Numbered from the stretch's first letter, positions 1 to 11,795 are shown. The stretch: DNA of 64,000 bases from Strigamia acuminata (GCA_949358305.1 OX442314.1:12331060-12395059); one strand, 5' to 3'. Numbers and translations: made by a program. The notes: a model not told the origin generated them from the letters alone.

Positions 1-1559
1 TCATGACTGAACTTTTAACTGAATTGTTGCTGTTTAAGTATTTTGTTTGCTTTAAAATTGGCTGGGAAGATTAAGGAAAAGTAAATTTCAGTCTCTTTGG
101 GATGTTTTATTTATGAGCATGCGTAGCGGCAAGATAAAGGGGTCAAAATGGCAAAAATTTGTTGTCAATTAATGGCGCGTAATCTAGTTATGGTTGAAAG
201 AGGCGCGATGTTCCTTATCCTTGCTTTTGGGGAAAATTAAGTTGGTTGTTTCGCATAGAAATTGTTTCGCAGAGAAAGCAGATGTGTCTGTTGTTGGGAA
301 TTAATTGTAAGCGCATTAATTAAATCGATCTGTTATTAAATATCCAAAAGTGAATTATTGAGAGTTGACCACCGCAATGTTTTCCAACAGATGGGATTTG
401 TTGATATTTAATAGGAGTATAAACCAATTCGTGTTTAAATGTTTTAATGGCGTAAAATTACGTCATGGGACGTCATGATAGTTTTAGATTCTTTTTTCCG
501 GTCCTTTTGTTTGCACTTGTTTATACTCTCGTACCGTAAACCTGACTAGTTAAGCGGTCTTGTAATGTATGCGGTATCTTAATTGTTTCAAAAGGAATAA
601 GTGATGAAACAAGTATGTTGCTTGCCAAAAGAGCGAAAAGTTTCAAAAGTATATACTTTGAACCGATACAATGTTTGTTAGTGTAACCAATCAGTGTTTA
701 ATGTGTCATTAGCAGGAAATTGTGCGTCATCGCACGTCATGTTAGTTTTGTTTATTGTTTTGTAACTCATGTATAGTCGTCTCATGAAGTAAACCTGATC
801 GCTTGCGGTCTTGTATGTTTCAAAAGTGTTTTATTGCTTAATTACACAAACTCACAATGTTGCCCTAATTCCATTCGTATTAGGCGTAACTGGACTGTGC
901 TCCACTACGCGGAAAAGTAGTTCTGTGTCAAAGCATCACCTGTTGATAATCGATCACAATGTCTGGAGTTTGATTACAATTCTGGTGTTTTGGGCTACTC
1001 TTTTGTGCCACTACACCAGTGATACGGCTGGAAATAGGACAATGTTGTATCGGCTCAGATACAGGGTTTTGCTTTTTATTTTTTTATATTTTTATGAAAG
1101 GAGATTTTGAAGTGAAACTTGTTTTGGCGTCGCAGATTTTGATTATCACACGCCGTGTTCAAGCACACCTGAATAAACCTGCACCAGCATACTTGAAGCT
1201 ACGTCTACAATTCAGGGGCGGATAATATGGTAATTGGATGGGTTGGAGGTTTAGCTAACCGGAAAAATTCTCTCTTAAATGAATTTATAGCTACAATCCA
1301 ATGGGATGGATTTAAAATTGCTGCTGTATTCAATAAATAATTACCACAAGTCGTTGACATGAAACGACTGCTTGAATGTAACATGAGATTCTCCAAAAAT
1401 CACCTGTTAAGTGTTTACACAATGAATGTGGCATGAGCTTTAAGACGACCCTCCAAAGGTCGTGCAATTTTTATCGTACAGTGATGGTTAACACGAGATT
1501 TTACACGAGATTCTCGTGTTAAATCTTGTTACAAGGCATGACACAACTATGCTTCTCTG
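1..1559. other. AT-rich noncoding stretch
   Basis: No convincing gene is visible. Open frames here are short and begin without a good start context. The only structure I can support is the pair of diverged direct repeats listed separately at 421-850 and a short inverted motif near 1490-1530 (AACACGAGA / TCTCGTGTT). Confidence 0.6.
421..850. repeat. two diverged direct repeats, about 265 bp apart
   Basis: The segments 421-560 and 686-825 align in the same order: an ACCAAT/GTGTTTAA block, a block with ACGTCATG followed by TAGTTTT, then GTAAACCTGA and GCGGTCTTGTA. The following TTTCAAAAG segments also match. This looks like an old tandem duplication or two copies of a dispersed repeat. The family is not recognised. 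Confidence 0.5.
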
Positions 1560-2440
1560 TTAAGCTAAGTTCACACTTGTGTTCACACTAGGGGCGACGT
1601 AATGCAACACAAGGAAAATTAGTCAAACTCAACGCAGAGTTGGGCACACACACTAGGGCACGTGTAAACAGAGCTGAAACAATTGATGTTGCATCTGGCC
1701 AATCAGATGGTTTCAATGAAACCTGGAATTGGATCTAGTTCTAGAACTAGTTACAGAAATCGAAAATGGTGGCCTGTTTGCATGAGGCAAAGTCTCACCA
1801 ACCAGACGTTAATCGACGAGAGTTGGAGTCAATCGTGATTGATTGTCTGCGAGACCTTTTCTTGCGTTCCGTCGCTTACTTCAACTTGGAGTTGAAGCAG
1901 GAATTGGCGTCAACGTCAAGAATTTTTGGACGCAAGCAGCTTGCATCGCATCAGTTTGCATCGCATCAGTTTTCTTGCTTTGCGTCTAGTGTGAACACAA
2001 GTGTGAACCTATACTCTGGCTCACTGTTAGAGGGGGACCAGTTTCTATTGGCCGAGCCTATTCACTGTTGTAGGGCTACATAAAAGTAGGCCAAAATACA
2101 AACGCTCGAGCTACGGGAAGCCATTTTGTGTCCAGACAGAACAATCGATCATAAATTTCAAAACCAGCTTGACAAAGCAACCGATAAACTGATCGAACTG
2201 AAGAATCATGAATTTTGAAAAAGTAACAGCTTAAAACATTGCTTCCAGACTTTTAAAAACACTTTATTATTAAATATTAGTCATTTTACATCATTTCAAA
2301 CATCTAAAATAATCAAACTAATTAAAACCACAACAAAACTACTTTTCTTAGTGAAAGTATACAGGTAACAGTTATGAATAAACAGGCTCGACCAATAGGA
2401 ACTGGTCCCCCTCTAACAGTGAGCCAGAGTATAGCTTTAA
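1560..2440. mobile_element. TIR element of a GTTCACACTTGTGTTCACAC family, interrupted by a second element
   Basis: The left end (TTAAGCTAAGTTCACACTTG, 1560-1579) is mirrored by the inverse of GTTCACACTTGTGTTCACAC at 1987-2008. The last bases of the right terminal repeat (AGCTTTAA) appear only after the nested element at 2012-2431, ending at 2440. Flanks CTCTG (1555-1559) and CTCTG (2442-2446) fit a 5-6 bp target duplication. The inside has no intact transposase; the open frame at 1766-2083 is not recognised. A relative sits at 10981-11697 and a relic at 6897-6957. Non-autonomous DNA transposon; superfamily unknown. Confidence 0.65.
2012..2431. mobile_element. MITE (TACTCTGG...CCAGAGTA), TA target site, nested in the right TIR of the 1560-2440 element
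   Basis: Inverted arms of about 50 bp start TACTCTGGCTCACTG at 2012 and end with the complement at 2431, flanked by TA (2010-2011 and 2432-2433). Removing the insert together with one TA rebuilds the interrupted right terminal repeat of the host element, which gives a clear insertion order. The copy at 25654-26047 has the same plan (TACTC end, a CTATTGG block and GAGCC at the inner edge of the arm, TA flanks). No coding capacity. Confidence 0.7.
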
Positions 2441-2446
2441 GCTCTG

Positions 2447-4722
2447 AGTATCTGCATTTAAAAAGCCATTTAAGCTAAACTATACAACAATTTTTAAACA
2501 GGCTGTTTTGTTTAAATGTGTTTAAACTTTCGAATTTAAATTTTGATGTTATTTCATCTGAGGGTTATAGGGTTGTGTCGATCTAATTTTAAAAAAATGA
2601 CTGTCGGTTTAGTCTGCTCAGCATTAAAACACCAAAATATGTTTAATTGCAATTCTAAACACGCTTTCCAGCATTTCTAAATTTATTGTAGTGTGAACAA
2701 CAAAATACAACTTTTGTTTTTCAAAATATTGTTTAAAATATGCATTTCAGCTGGTTTAATGAAGATAAACCAGACTAAAAGACCATTCGAATGCAACTAT
2801 AGCATCTTATGGCTATTTCTTCATCCAAAGCATTATACAGAATTACTTCATTACATGAAAAACTATTTTAGTTTCTGGATTAATCCCCTTGTCTTTAATC
2901 GTGCTGAAGAGCTGGAAAAATAACTTAATAGAATTTAATGTTCCAGTTTACTGTGTGGTTCCATTGTGAAAGATCCTGGAACTCAAACTTCCTGTTAAAG
3001 TTGTAGCAAACAAATGTTTTCTAAAAACTAATGTCGCGAAACATCGCCCACGTCTTCATCGTGAGAAGAGGCGTAGCATAATATCGTCGTCTTGAGAGGC
3101 TCGAGAATGTGTCTGTTGTCGTTGGACACGATTCTTTTAGTGCTCCCTGGACGCATTTTGCGCTGTCCACGTCCATTTTGATCTGATCTAGACGCGGGCG
3201 CTTGTCACTTGAAGTAGGGACAAATTGGCGGCCAGGAAATTGTTTCGGTGAAAGATGGCGGTGGAAACGATGACATCTTGATTGCAAGCACCACCTTTAG
3301 TAGAGGGCGAAAGTTTTTGACATGTTTTACGGGCTGCAGAGTAACACGAGAGAGGAGCCATGTTGTGTACAGTTGAGATAATGGATGATACTTTATAGTA
3401 AAAGATGATAATGTCACGCTGAAAATATGGGTGTTGAAAAATGTACACAAACCTCGAGTATATTAAAGGTGATTGGTTTGATGAAGGCGGATGAAAAATT
3501 AGGGAAATGAAAACGTTATTAGATTTTTTTTTTTTAGTTTTAAAGATTTATTGCGCATTTAAATTGGTAAAATACTCAAAAATGATGCATGGGGGTTTTT
3601 ATTTCTTCTTTTTTGTGACGTCAAACGAGTTAAAATTGAAATAAAATTCTGAAATTTTAATATGGGCTAGAAGGAAATTCTAAATTGTTTCTACTTAAAT
3701 GTAGAAATTGACGAAACGAGACTTAAATGAGGTGAGAACTGTAACATCGATTGTCGTTTAATCTAGGTGACATTTGTGAGGGTTGAAGAGAACTGTTGAC
3801 AACCAAGATGGATGGAGCTGAAGCCAGAGCAGTTTCGTCGCTGTTGGTTACCCAACCGCTTGCCTGGATGATGGACGATTATTTTATCCGAGATATTGGC
3901 TTGATTTGGTATTAATTCATCGCTCACATATATTTTCTGTCTTGTTGGGCGAAAATAAATTAAAGAAGTAATTTTTTTTGTAATAAAAGTGTTATTTTAT
4001 GGGTTTTTACGCACTTGGTAACCGGAACCATCGATCTAAAATGCCGAAAATGTTTGCCAAGGACGCGAAACTTGCAGATAGATGGCTTCGCATAAACAAG
4101 GCACCTGTCTTTTTTTTCATTGCTGGGATTGGGAGACATTTTTATCGAAGTGCGTTGACGGTGATTTTTTTTATTTTTTATGGTTTGGTGGTATATATCG
4201 TATACTAGATAAATTTTGTGGACAGACGAACTGTAGTAAAGTCGAAAATAAAAACATTTACACATGATAAAACGGAATTTATCATGAAAACGAAACAAAC
4301 TGGTGTAGAAAGTTTGTGGAAAGACAGAAAGGTGTTAAAGCGAAGTATGTAAAATGCATGGGTTTTGTTGGAGGCGTTGTAACACGTCATGAAACAGGTT
4401 ATGAAATATGAATATGACAGAAAAGTTGGAGAAAATTGAAATATTCTGGTGGTGTAGAAGTTGAGTTTTGAAGAGATACAAAATTTACAATTTCAGTGTG
4501 GGTTAGAACATTCGGATGAGTATTGGATTTGGATTTTTTTTTTTTTTTTTTTTTGTGATTTTTTTTTTCTTTTCTTTCTTTGCGCTTGGTCGACCAAATT
4601 GTTACTTCCTGTTTTCAACTTTGAGCTGGTTTCTACTTTTCAAGATTCTTACATTTATTTGTCACCAAAAATACTCGATTTACAGTTTTCACGTAAAAGC
4701 TTTTTTTTATTTTATTAAAAAT
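2447..4722. other. noncoding stretch with one GC-richer patch
   Basis: Mostly AT-rich. The patch 3020-3450 is richer in GC and open on the - strand in overlapping frames (3448 to 3188, and 3287 to 3021), but there is no family match and no clear exon borders. A 35-codon ORF with a strong start context (ACCAAGATGG, 3808) ends at a stop without a good donor. Long T runs occur at 4536-4570. Confidence 0.5.
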
Positions 4723-5032
4723 CAATTTTAGTCGTTTTGTTCAATTTAGACATTTATTTTAGTCGTTTTGTTCAATTTAGACATTTATTTTAGTCGTTTT
4801 GTTCAATTTAGACATTTATTTTAGTCGTTTTGTTCAATTTAGACATTTATTTCAGTCGTTTTGTTCAATTTAGACATTTATTTTAGTCGTTTTGTTCAAT
4901 TTAGACATTCATTTTAGTCGTTTTGTTCAATTTAGACATTTATTTTATTCGTTTTGTTCAATTTAGACATTTATTTTATTCGTTTTGTTCAATTTAGATA
5001 TTGAATTAATTCATTTTGGTCAATTTAGATTT
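4723..5032. repeat. 31-bp minisatellite, about 10 copies (array 1)
   Basis: A unit containing GTCGTTTTGTTCAATTTAGA plus an ACATTTATTTTA tail is repeated head to tail every 31 bp from about 4728 to 5030. The central copies are nearly identical; the last copies diverge (ATTCG, then ATTCATTTTGG). The same unit forms a second array at 38903-39255, 34 kb away. Noncoding. Confidence 0.9.
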
Positions 5033-6896
5033 TCATTGTAAAAGATACTGCAGTTTAATGAGCATTCTACGCTGAGCATTTACGGTAAACAAAATAACGC
5101 AAACAGGAAAGCCAATTGGGGGTTCAACACTGAAATTTTTGGTAGTGGCTTACGTTCATGTCGAACACGAACATATTATTTTAATGACACGCTGTGATTG
5201 GTTGAGATCTATTGATGTCGGTCTGTATCCTCAATGCGATATTTTCGAGGCTTTATCTTCTTTCTTGTAATAAAAAATTACAAGGGGGGGGATATGCGGC
5301 CCATAGACCCCCCCCCCCCCCAACCCGAACCTTATTCGTTTTAGCAGCATAGACTGAACCGAGTATTTTCATCAATGCATATCTCAACCAATCACACAGC
5401 ACATCTTGAATATAATACAATCATGTCGAACATGAACGTACTGTAGCAACTTCGTACATTTTTTAGTTTTGGCTTTCGCCTGCGGAATGTTTGGAGAAAC
5501 ATAACAATACGCAATGAAATGTTTATCTTTGAGAACGCACTTATTGATTTATTGTAATATATTCTGATGTGTCAATGTTTGTATACGCATGAATAATTTT
5601 GCACCTTAATTGTGATTGCAATACGAGTTTGGTAGAATTCTCTCGATTTATGTTAAAAACAATGGGACCTATAAATTTCAATAACTTTAAGCTATTTTTA
5701 GGAATTAATTCCATTGAATATTCATAGAAAAATTTAAGTCGGACATGATTTTAGGAATGACATTCATTTCCGCCATCAACTTCAAATTCAATTTTCCGTT
5801 TTATTATTTTTTCATGCGTGTTTTAGTGATTTGAAAAGAGATTTTGTTTGTTTGCACTAAGTAAATATAAAAACTGTCGTACAAACTACTTTTACATTTT
5901 TTCTCTCTCCCATGTTTACTTCCGCTTGCAGCCAAAGTGAAAACCGATTTCTAAGAAAATTTAATTCGAATCAAATACATAAAAGTTTGCGCGATATTGA
6001 TTTAACCGTATAGTCTTGTAATTAAGTTTTTAAAGCGCAACAGTAGAATTACCGATTTCTTTCATTCTTTCGTCAGTAAATCGTCAAATCAAAGTGAATT
6101 TAGATTTATCTTGAGGTGGAAATCGATTCGCGAATTTTTGGTTGCACTCAGTTCATTTATTCAAACTACTCAAGGCCAAATAATAGGAAATGGTAAAGAC
6201 AATGTCTCATCTGCTTTAGCATTTACCTGGAAATGCACGTGCACAACTGCAAATCGATGGTTCGTGTTTTATTTCTTACTCTCGGGCCCAAAGTAACCTC
6301 AAGTTGACACATTACTCAGCGGCTCTCTTGGGGAAGGTCTTGACGAGTTTGCAATTTTTTCTTCTTTGAAAATATATTTATGTATATGTATATACTTTTT
6401 AAGGAAGTTGTTTATATTAATTTCGCAAATGCAGAACGCAAGGAAAAATATGAATATTTATAAACTCTTGTAATTTTATATTTTGAAATTTAGATTTCCC
6501 TTAGGGTTCACTAATTTTGTAAATGACGGATCTGCCAATTTGTTTAATTGCTTCATATGGCGGAATATAAGCATGTCATTTTGCTGGCTTTGTCAAGTGA
6601 TTGAAATTAACTGAATCTACGTTTGTGTTTAATCAATCATCCTATTCCTGAGTGGTTTAAGTGAAGCTGAAATTAGAATTCAAAATTGGGTTTTGACGTC
6701 ACTAGATGAAAATTGTGCTTTTTTTATGGAAATTTATTTTAGTCTTATTGTATACTGTCGTAATTTACCTAAGTCGTAAAGGTAGTATGCAAATTTGCTT
6801 TTAAAAATTTACTAAAGCTTAATTTTGCAATGTGTTGTAATTTAGTCAAGTTTACAAAAGGGGTGTTCAAATTGGTTAAGACAAATCTTCTTATTG
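5033..6896. other. noncoding AT-rich stretch
   Basis: No gene seen. It contains a G8 run (5284-5291) and a C13-14 run (about 5310-5323) facing each other across 18 bp, described separately. Confidence 0.5.
5283..5324. repeat. G8 / C13-14 low-complexity hairpin
   Basis: A run of eight G is followed after ATATGCGGCCCATAGA by a run of 13-14 C. The runs can pair as a perfect stem, and the GGCC in the loop is self-complementary. Such tracts are prone to sequencing error and slippage. Confidence 0.7.
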
Positions 6897-6957
6897 CTGG
6901 TTCTCACTTGTGTTAACACACCTCCAAGTAAAGTAAGGCAAGATAAGCCAGGTGTGA
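6897..6957. mobile_element. 60-bp relic of the TTCACACTTGTG TIR family
   Basis: GGTTCTCACTTGTGTTAACA is followed by AAGTAAAGTAAGGCAAGATA and closes with AGGTGTGAATAA. The second block matches, on the opposite strand, the subterminal AGTAAAGTAAGG repeats at the right end of the 10981-11697 element. This is an extreme internal-deletion derivative of that family. Confidence 0.5.
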
Positions 6958-7275
6958 ATAATAACTATGAATAATCTCTTGATTACTGAAGATGATCGTT
7001 TAGTTTTGATGTATTGTTTATAGTTCAAAGTGTCTGGACTTTAATGTCATGAAAACGTTGCCGCTCGATGCTGTGGAAAACAAAAATTCGTCAGCACCAA
7101 CTGGAAAAGTTAACGCTTAAGTCGGAACGAAGCATTCATGTATTAAGTTGTCTGCTATACAAGTATTATCACCTGTTGATGTCAGGTGTTTAACCTAGTG
7201 GCAAAACATGAAATTACTCACAATTTTAATTGCCAGCCTATAGAGTAAGGGTCCAGTTTTTTTGAACATAACTGT

Positions 7276-7297
7276 ACATGTGCGACGTCGCACATGT
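7276..7297. other. 22-bp perfect palindrome
   Basis: ACATGTGCGAC is followed directly by its reverse complement GTCGCACATGT. It lies just upstream of the Tigger-like remnant. It could be a relic of an element terminus or a dimeric factor site; function not known. Confidence 0.6.
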
Positions 7298-7330
7298 GCA
7301 CATTGTAACTATTCATAGGCGCAACGGCGA

Positions 7331-7575
7331 CTTTTATATGTATGCACATGCTTGACGTCGACCGACTCGGGCGATTGCAACGAGAGCGAGGACGAGATCG
7401 CCCACTCGCTCATCATGTCGGCCGAGTTTATGAACAATTACAACCGGAATGAAAATATTACGGTTAATGTAACGAATTTCATCCAGAGTTTCCTCGAAAG
7501 CAAACTGAGGGACAAGGAATGTTCGTTTTAACGATAAATTCGTTATATCACGGTTTGTTACAACGAAGTTTGACT
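7331..7575 (+). pseudogene. pogo/Tigger-like transposase C-terminal remnant plus its 3' terminal repeat
   Basis: From about 7331 one frame is open to a TAA at 7529-7531. It ends with a serine/aspartate/glutamate-rich stretch (DSGDCNESEDEIAHS) and then a hydrophilic tail. It is immediately followed by a terminal inverted repeat of the TTCGTTATA...GTTTGACT type, ending near 7574. Acidic tails after the catalytic domain are usual in pogo/Tigger (CENP-B-like) transposases, and the terminal repeat resembles the ends of the MITEs at 13999, 28573 and 34418. The catalytic part and 5' end are absent, so this is a dead 3' fragment. It is a possible relative of the source that once mobilised those MITEs. 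The transposase call rests on the tail plus the adjacent TIR, not on a catalytic motif. Confidence 0.55.
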
Positions 7576-8677
7576 CTATAGCGTTAGCAATTGTAGTAAA
7601 TTGATTTTAACTCATTATAAAATATTGATTTACGCAGTCTTTTCATGCGTGTAAATCTACGTCTTTGTGCAGCACGTGGAAAGCACAAATGGATTCAAAA
7701 TGGAACATAACAAGTTAATTTACATATTGCAAATTAAGAAGTTTCAGATCCAAACATCCAAATTCAACAATTTCCACAATTTTCTCCCAATTGGGTTGTC
7801 AAACCCTGCTGCACTATCCTACAACACATAATTGGACTAGGTACCAGTTTTGGCTTGTGGTGAGTCCCAGACTTGACCACACGCACTACTACTCCATACC
7901 CAGTGAAATTGAGTGTGCCGACCTTCTCGCCATAGTTACTGACCACTGCGCTGGCAACTAGCCACTGTCCACAAGATATAGTGCATCTGATGCTTTATTA
8001 AGACCCTGGCGCTCCAGTTAACGAGCTGCTCAAGACAAGTTAATTTATAGACATTCTTGACACGGGTCCCTCAACCCTGCTCGATAACACTTGGTGCTCA
8101 TTGACCCAGTAAACCTGATTGGTTCTGTAAAGTGATTGGGGACTTGCGAGAAAATCATCCCAAATCCTCATTGGTCAGACTGAGATACGAAAGAAAAAAC
8201 GGATGGGAGAAAGGTGGAAAATGACCGCAATTGCACACAATACGATAGGAGAAATTATTACTTCTAGTTATTCTATGGCCGAGTCAAGAATACAAATGCT
8301 CATAAATTTGCAACGCTCAAGAGGGCACACGGAAATGTGCCTTCATCCTTTGTGCCAGTTCCGTCATAATTTTCCTGCAAGCACAAAGGCGATTGTGCAA
8401 AGGGTAAATTTGTCTTTCGGAACAGAGTCCGATGGACGGAAGTGGTTCGCTGATGTCTGTGTCGGTTTGGATTGATTTATGTGAAGTTAAATGGGGCTCA
8501 AACTGAGCTGATGAAAGTGTTGTCATCAACATATGTTAAATTTAATGTTAAATTTTAATTGGCGGTAGGCCATTTTTCAAAAATAAAATAAAATATTGTG
8601 ATTTAATTAAGCAATAGGTGCTTTCAAAATGTCTGTTTCAGCTGTTTTTACGTGTTAAATTTTACATTTAGTTTATA
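7576..8677. other. noncoding, nothing recognised
   Basis: Scattered short open frames only. The frame at 8203-8475 has no recognisable domain or splice borders. Confidence 0.5.
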
Positions 8678-8790
8678 CCGTATTGCCCCGCTTATTGCCA
8701 CATGTCGGTATAGTGCGAGTATTACCGGCAAGCCGATAAACCTCGTTTTAACGGCATGCCGGTGTAAGTGCTCCATTTTGGTAAGACCAA
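8678..8790. mobile_element. one terminus of a CCGTATTGCCCCGC TIR family (truncated copy)
   Basis: After a TA (8676-8677) the sequence CCGTATTGCCCCGCTTATTG begins and runs through ATGTCGGTATAG and ACGGCATGCCGGTG blocks. The same blocks occur at both ends of the 52097-53813 element. No matching right end is visible nearby, so this copy is truncated. Confidence 0.5.
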
Positions 8791-10783
8791 GACCCTTATT
8801 ACTATGTAAGTCTCCTAGCGGGCAATCTTTAAAATAAACATCCATGCTGTTACCTGCTACCACCATTGTATCGCACATTATTTCACGCCACAAATATTTG
8901 CGACAGCAGCAGATTTTTAAATGTTCCGACTGATTTTGTTTCCTTTTCTTTTGTGAAATTGACGTGTGTCATAGATGTTTGGGTTGGAACGGGTGTGCCA
9001 TGTAATTTCTCTCCGCCCACGTTGTTGAGTGAGTGATTGAAATGCCTCTGTATGGCGTCCACTTTGATGGTTATTTGCCAACTCGTTCATGTTATGTTTG
9101 ATAACAAAGAATTTAAGGGCGAGATGGATCTTTGAATTTAGGGAACATTAGTGTGATGAAGTGTTACACAATTTTTTTCTTGTTTGCAATGATTGATGAG
9201 AGGAGATGAAAATATAAATAGAAAACTGCATTGACGTTTTAAAAATGGGATCGTGGAAGGCAAAGGCTAAAACAACATCAGTAACTACAACAACAACAAC
9301 AGTATTTCTAAATTTTAAATGTGTTAAAAATATGAATTTACGGCACAAATGGCGGCAAATTCAAATCTTGCGTTAATTTTGGGACACCCTATATATGGAG
9401 TACTGTATATAATTATAACTTGACTTTTTATACTGCACAAGTACTCTTTTGCAAACTCCCAGATGTCCGGTAAAATATACAGAAAAGTGCCTGTCACAGA
9501 TGATGAGTTTTTAAAATTCTTTCACGAAACCAGCCACTTTTTTCACGTCGACATGCAAAAACGTATTCATAGTGCACTGTTTGGACAAAATTTTGCTTTG
9601 CCTACAGTTTTTCTCTCGTGCAGAGACGATCCACCTCGCTCAGAAGTGCAGACTAATGCTTAATTTACACGGAATCTTTCATCAAAGCGTGAATTATGCA
9701 TTCAAACTGTATATTATAATAGCGTGAAGAATGAATTATTACCACGCGCAGTGTGTGCACTCTAAAAATTAAAAATAGAAATTTAAAAAAAAAAAATTTA
9801 ATCACGTAAATGCATTCTTAACAGTGTCTTGGACATTTAAGTGCATCGTGACATAAACTGATGTATTTTTGCTGTTTATTTTAGACCAGATGTAATTTTC
9901 TTTTTGTTCTCATGACCTTTAGGAGTTTGATGGTAAAGGGTTGAGTTTATTTGGCAGTGAACTTAAAGGAAAGTGGGGAATTTTGGCACGAGTTTTACTT
10001 CGACAACAGTTGCAGTCAAAGATTTTGTGATACTGTGTTTCTACCATTTGGAGAATTGTCAAAGGAGTGTGTAACGACATGAAAGGATGCACATGCATGT
10101 CGATGACTTTCTCTCTCGCGTCACGTGAATTGACAGTCGTCACTACTGTTCAGTGGCTCTTGAGTTTTATTCTAGTTTTTGAAACTATTGGAACATTTTC
10201 TAAGGAGGTTTCCTATCGTGACTCAATGTTTTCTTTACGCCTAGTTTTATTGGTTTTTTTTCCGTTGTTTTTTTTATTGGATCTTGGATGAATTGAAACT
10301 AAACAAAAAAAAATTGATGAAATAAATTGAAAGAACAATGGGAATTGAGATTTTAAAAAATAAAATAAAACGAAATGGGGGATGGTTTTATATATTTAAT
10401 AAAGCAATGTTGTTGGTAACAAAGGTTTGCACTTATCTGGGTGGTGGAGAATGGGATGAAGCGGTTGAAGGAATTGGACAGTTTATCCACAAAATGATGA
10501 TGCAGCGAAATCCATCAAGACCGGACATAAGCGGAAGTGGGAAGATGAAGGATTTCTTCCGGTCTGGAGTCTGGAGGAAGTGGTCATTAAATTAAGTACT
10601 CGGCAATGATTGAAAACACTTGTTTTGACATTTTATTCCATTTCTATTGTTAAATTTCACACATAGTAATGAGATGTTTATGGATCAGGGCCAGATTTAC
10701 GAAAAAGCTAAAGAAGGGTCTCGGGGAAAATAATAATAATAATAATGATAATGATAATAATAATCTCTACAGTTTAAATTCGG
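8791..10783. other. noncoding; one unassigned short ORF
   Basis: The frame 9463-9663 starts with ATG and codes for 66 residues, hydrophilic and without a known motif. It lacks clear splice context and may be chance. The frame at 10079-10291 contains a hydrophobic stretch but also has no supporting signal. A short AAT/GAT-rich microsatellite lies at 10730-10765. Confidence 0.4.
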
Positions 10784-11795
10784 TTTCTTGATGCTAAATT
10801 CGTACTGCACAGACGGTTTTATAATTCCAGTTGTTATTTAGCAGTATTAAGCCTACTATTAGAACTAATAATGCTAAACTAAAGTAAATAAACAACAATA
10901 GTTTAGTACTACGTTGTTAATTATGCTTTTGATGATGAGTTTATTGTTGTTTGTTTACTTTATTTTAGCATTATTAGGTCTAAAGGTTGGTTCACACTTG
11001 TGTTCACACTATGAAGTAACGCAACGCAATGTAGCTGCGCATTGCATTGTTGGATTGCTTTTGCAGTAAAGTAAGAAAAAAGCTACTTCAAATTTGTTTT
11101 GAAGTAAGAAGTAACGCAATGCAGCAAGCTTACTTCCAGCCAATCAGGAACAATCTTAATCTCGCGAGAAGGTTAAACTAAACGAGACTGAACGAGACTA
11201 AATTTGCCGCCATTATTAGCAACGTTTTTATTCGTTATTCGCGACAATTTCGCAATGTTTTCGCGAAATATTTGCGATGTATCATTATTCGTTATTCACG
11301 ACGTGTTCGGAACGTTTTCGCGAGGTATTTTTATTCATTATTCGCGACGTTTTCGCGACGTTTTCGCTCAAATGCGGCCGAACATCGGCCGCATTCGATC
11401 GCGGAAATGTGGCGGAACATCGGCCGCATTTGTGCAATTGAATGCGGCCAAACATCGCTTTGACGAGGCGCGCAGGGAGGTAGAAAAAAAACACAAACAC
11501 CCACACAAGAAATAAAAATTTAGAAACACTTTTAGTTTTTATATGTAACAGTTTTACAAAAAAGTGCAATCGCAAAATTGGATAATCCTTATTTTAACTT
11601 CAAACAAGTGTGAACACACTTGCGTTACCTTACTTCTACTTTATCTGGGCTTACTTTACTTTACCTTACTTTACTTCCAAGTGTGAACCCACCTTTATAG
11701 GTCTAATATTAGGGTTAATACTGCTAAATAACAAAATTAGAAAATCGTCTGCGCAGAATGGGATGTGCAGTATGAATTTAGCATCAAGATACTGG
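10784..11795. mobile_element. fold-back element split by a younger TIR element
   Basis: The left arm (about 10784-10905, with TTCTTGATGCTAAATTC, TTATTTAGCAGTATTAA and ACTAATAATGCTAAACT blocks in order) recurs inverted as 10938-10980 plus 11704-11795. The right arm is interrupted exactly by the element at 10981-11697 and its 6-bp target duplication. With that insert removed, the arms form a hairpin of over 100 bp with a short loop near 10906-10937. A short piece of the right arm (GCAGAATGGGATG...CAGTATGA) is repeated at about 11891-11912. No coding capacity. Confidence 0.65.
10981..11697. mobile_element. TIR element, TTCACACTTGTG family, inserted in the fold-back element
   Basis: The ends are TAAAGGTTGGTTCACAC (10981) and the inverse of TAAAGGTGGGTTCACAC (to 11697). 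The flanks TAGGTC (10975-10980) and TAGGTC (11698-11703) are an exact 6-bp target duplication. The interior (717 bp total) has an AAGTAACGCAA-rich left part, several diverged GTTATTCGCGACGTTTTCGCG repeats at 11228-11370, and a repeated AACATCGGCCGCATT motif at 11380-11455. Open frames over these repeats are repeat-derived and no transposase is seen. Same family as 1560-2440. Confidence 0.75.

Noticed and set aside
3021-3448. GC-richer overlapping ORFs on the - strand
   Set aside because: Starts are not supported, the two frames conflict and no homology is recognised; could be an exon of an unknown gene but cannot be supported.
3808-3915. 35-codon ORF with strong start context ACCAAGATGG
   Set aside because: Ends at TAA without a usable donor; no family match.
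4461-4731. ORFs of 71-85 codons
   Set aside because: Open only because of long T runs; phenylalanine repeats with no domain.
4723-5032. CRISPR-like array
   Set aside because: The 31-bp units are contiguous without unique spacers and the window is eukaryotic; it is a minisatellite.
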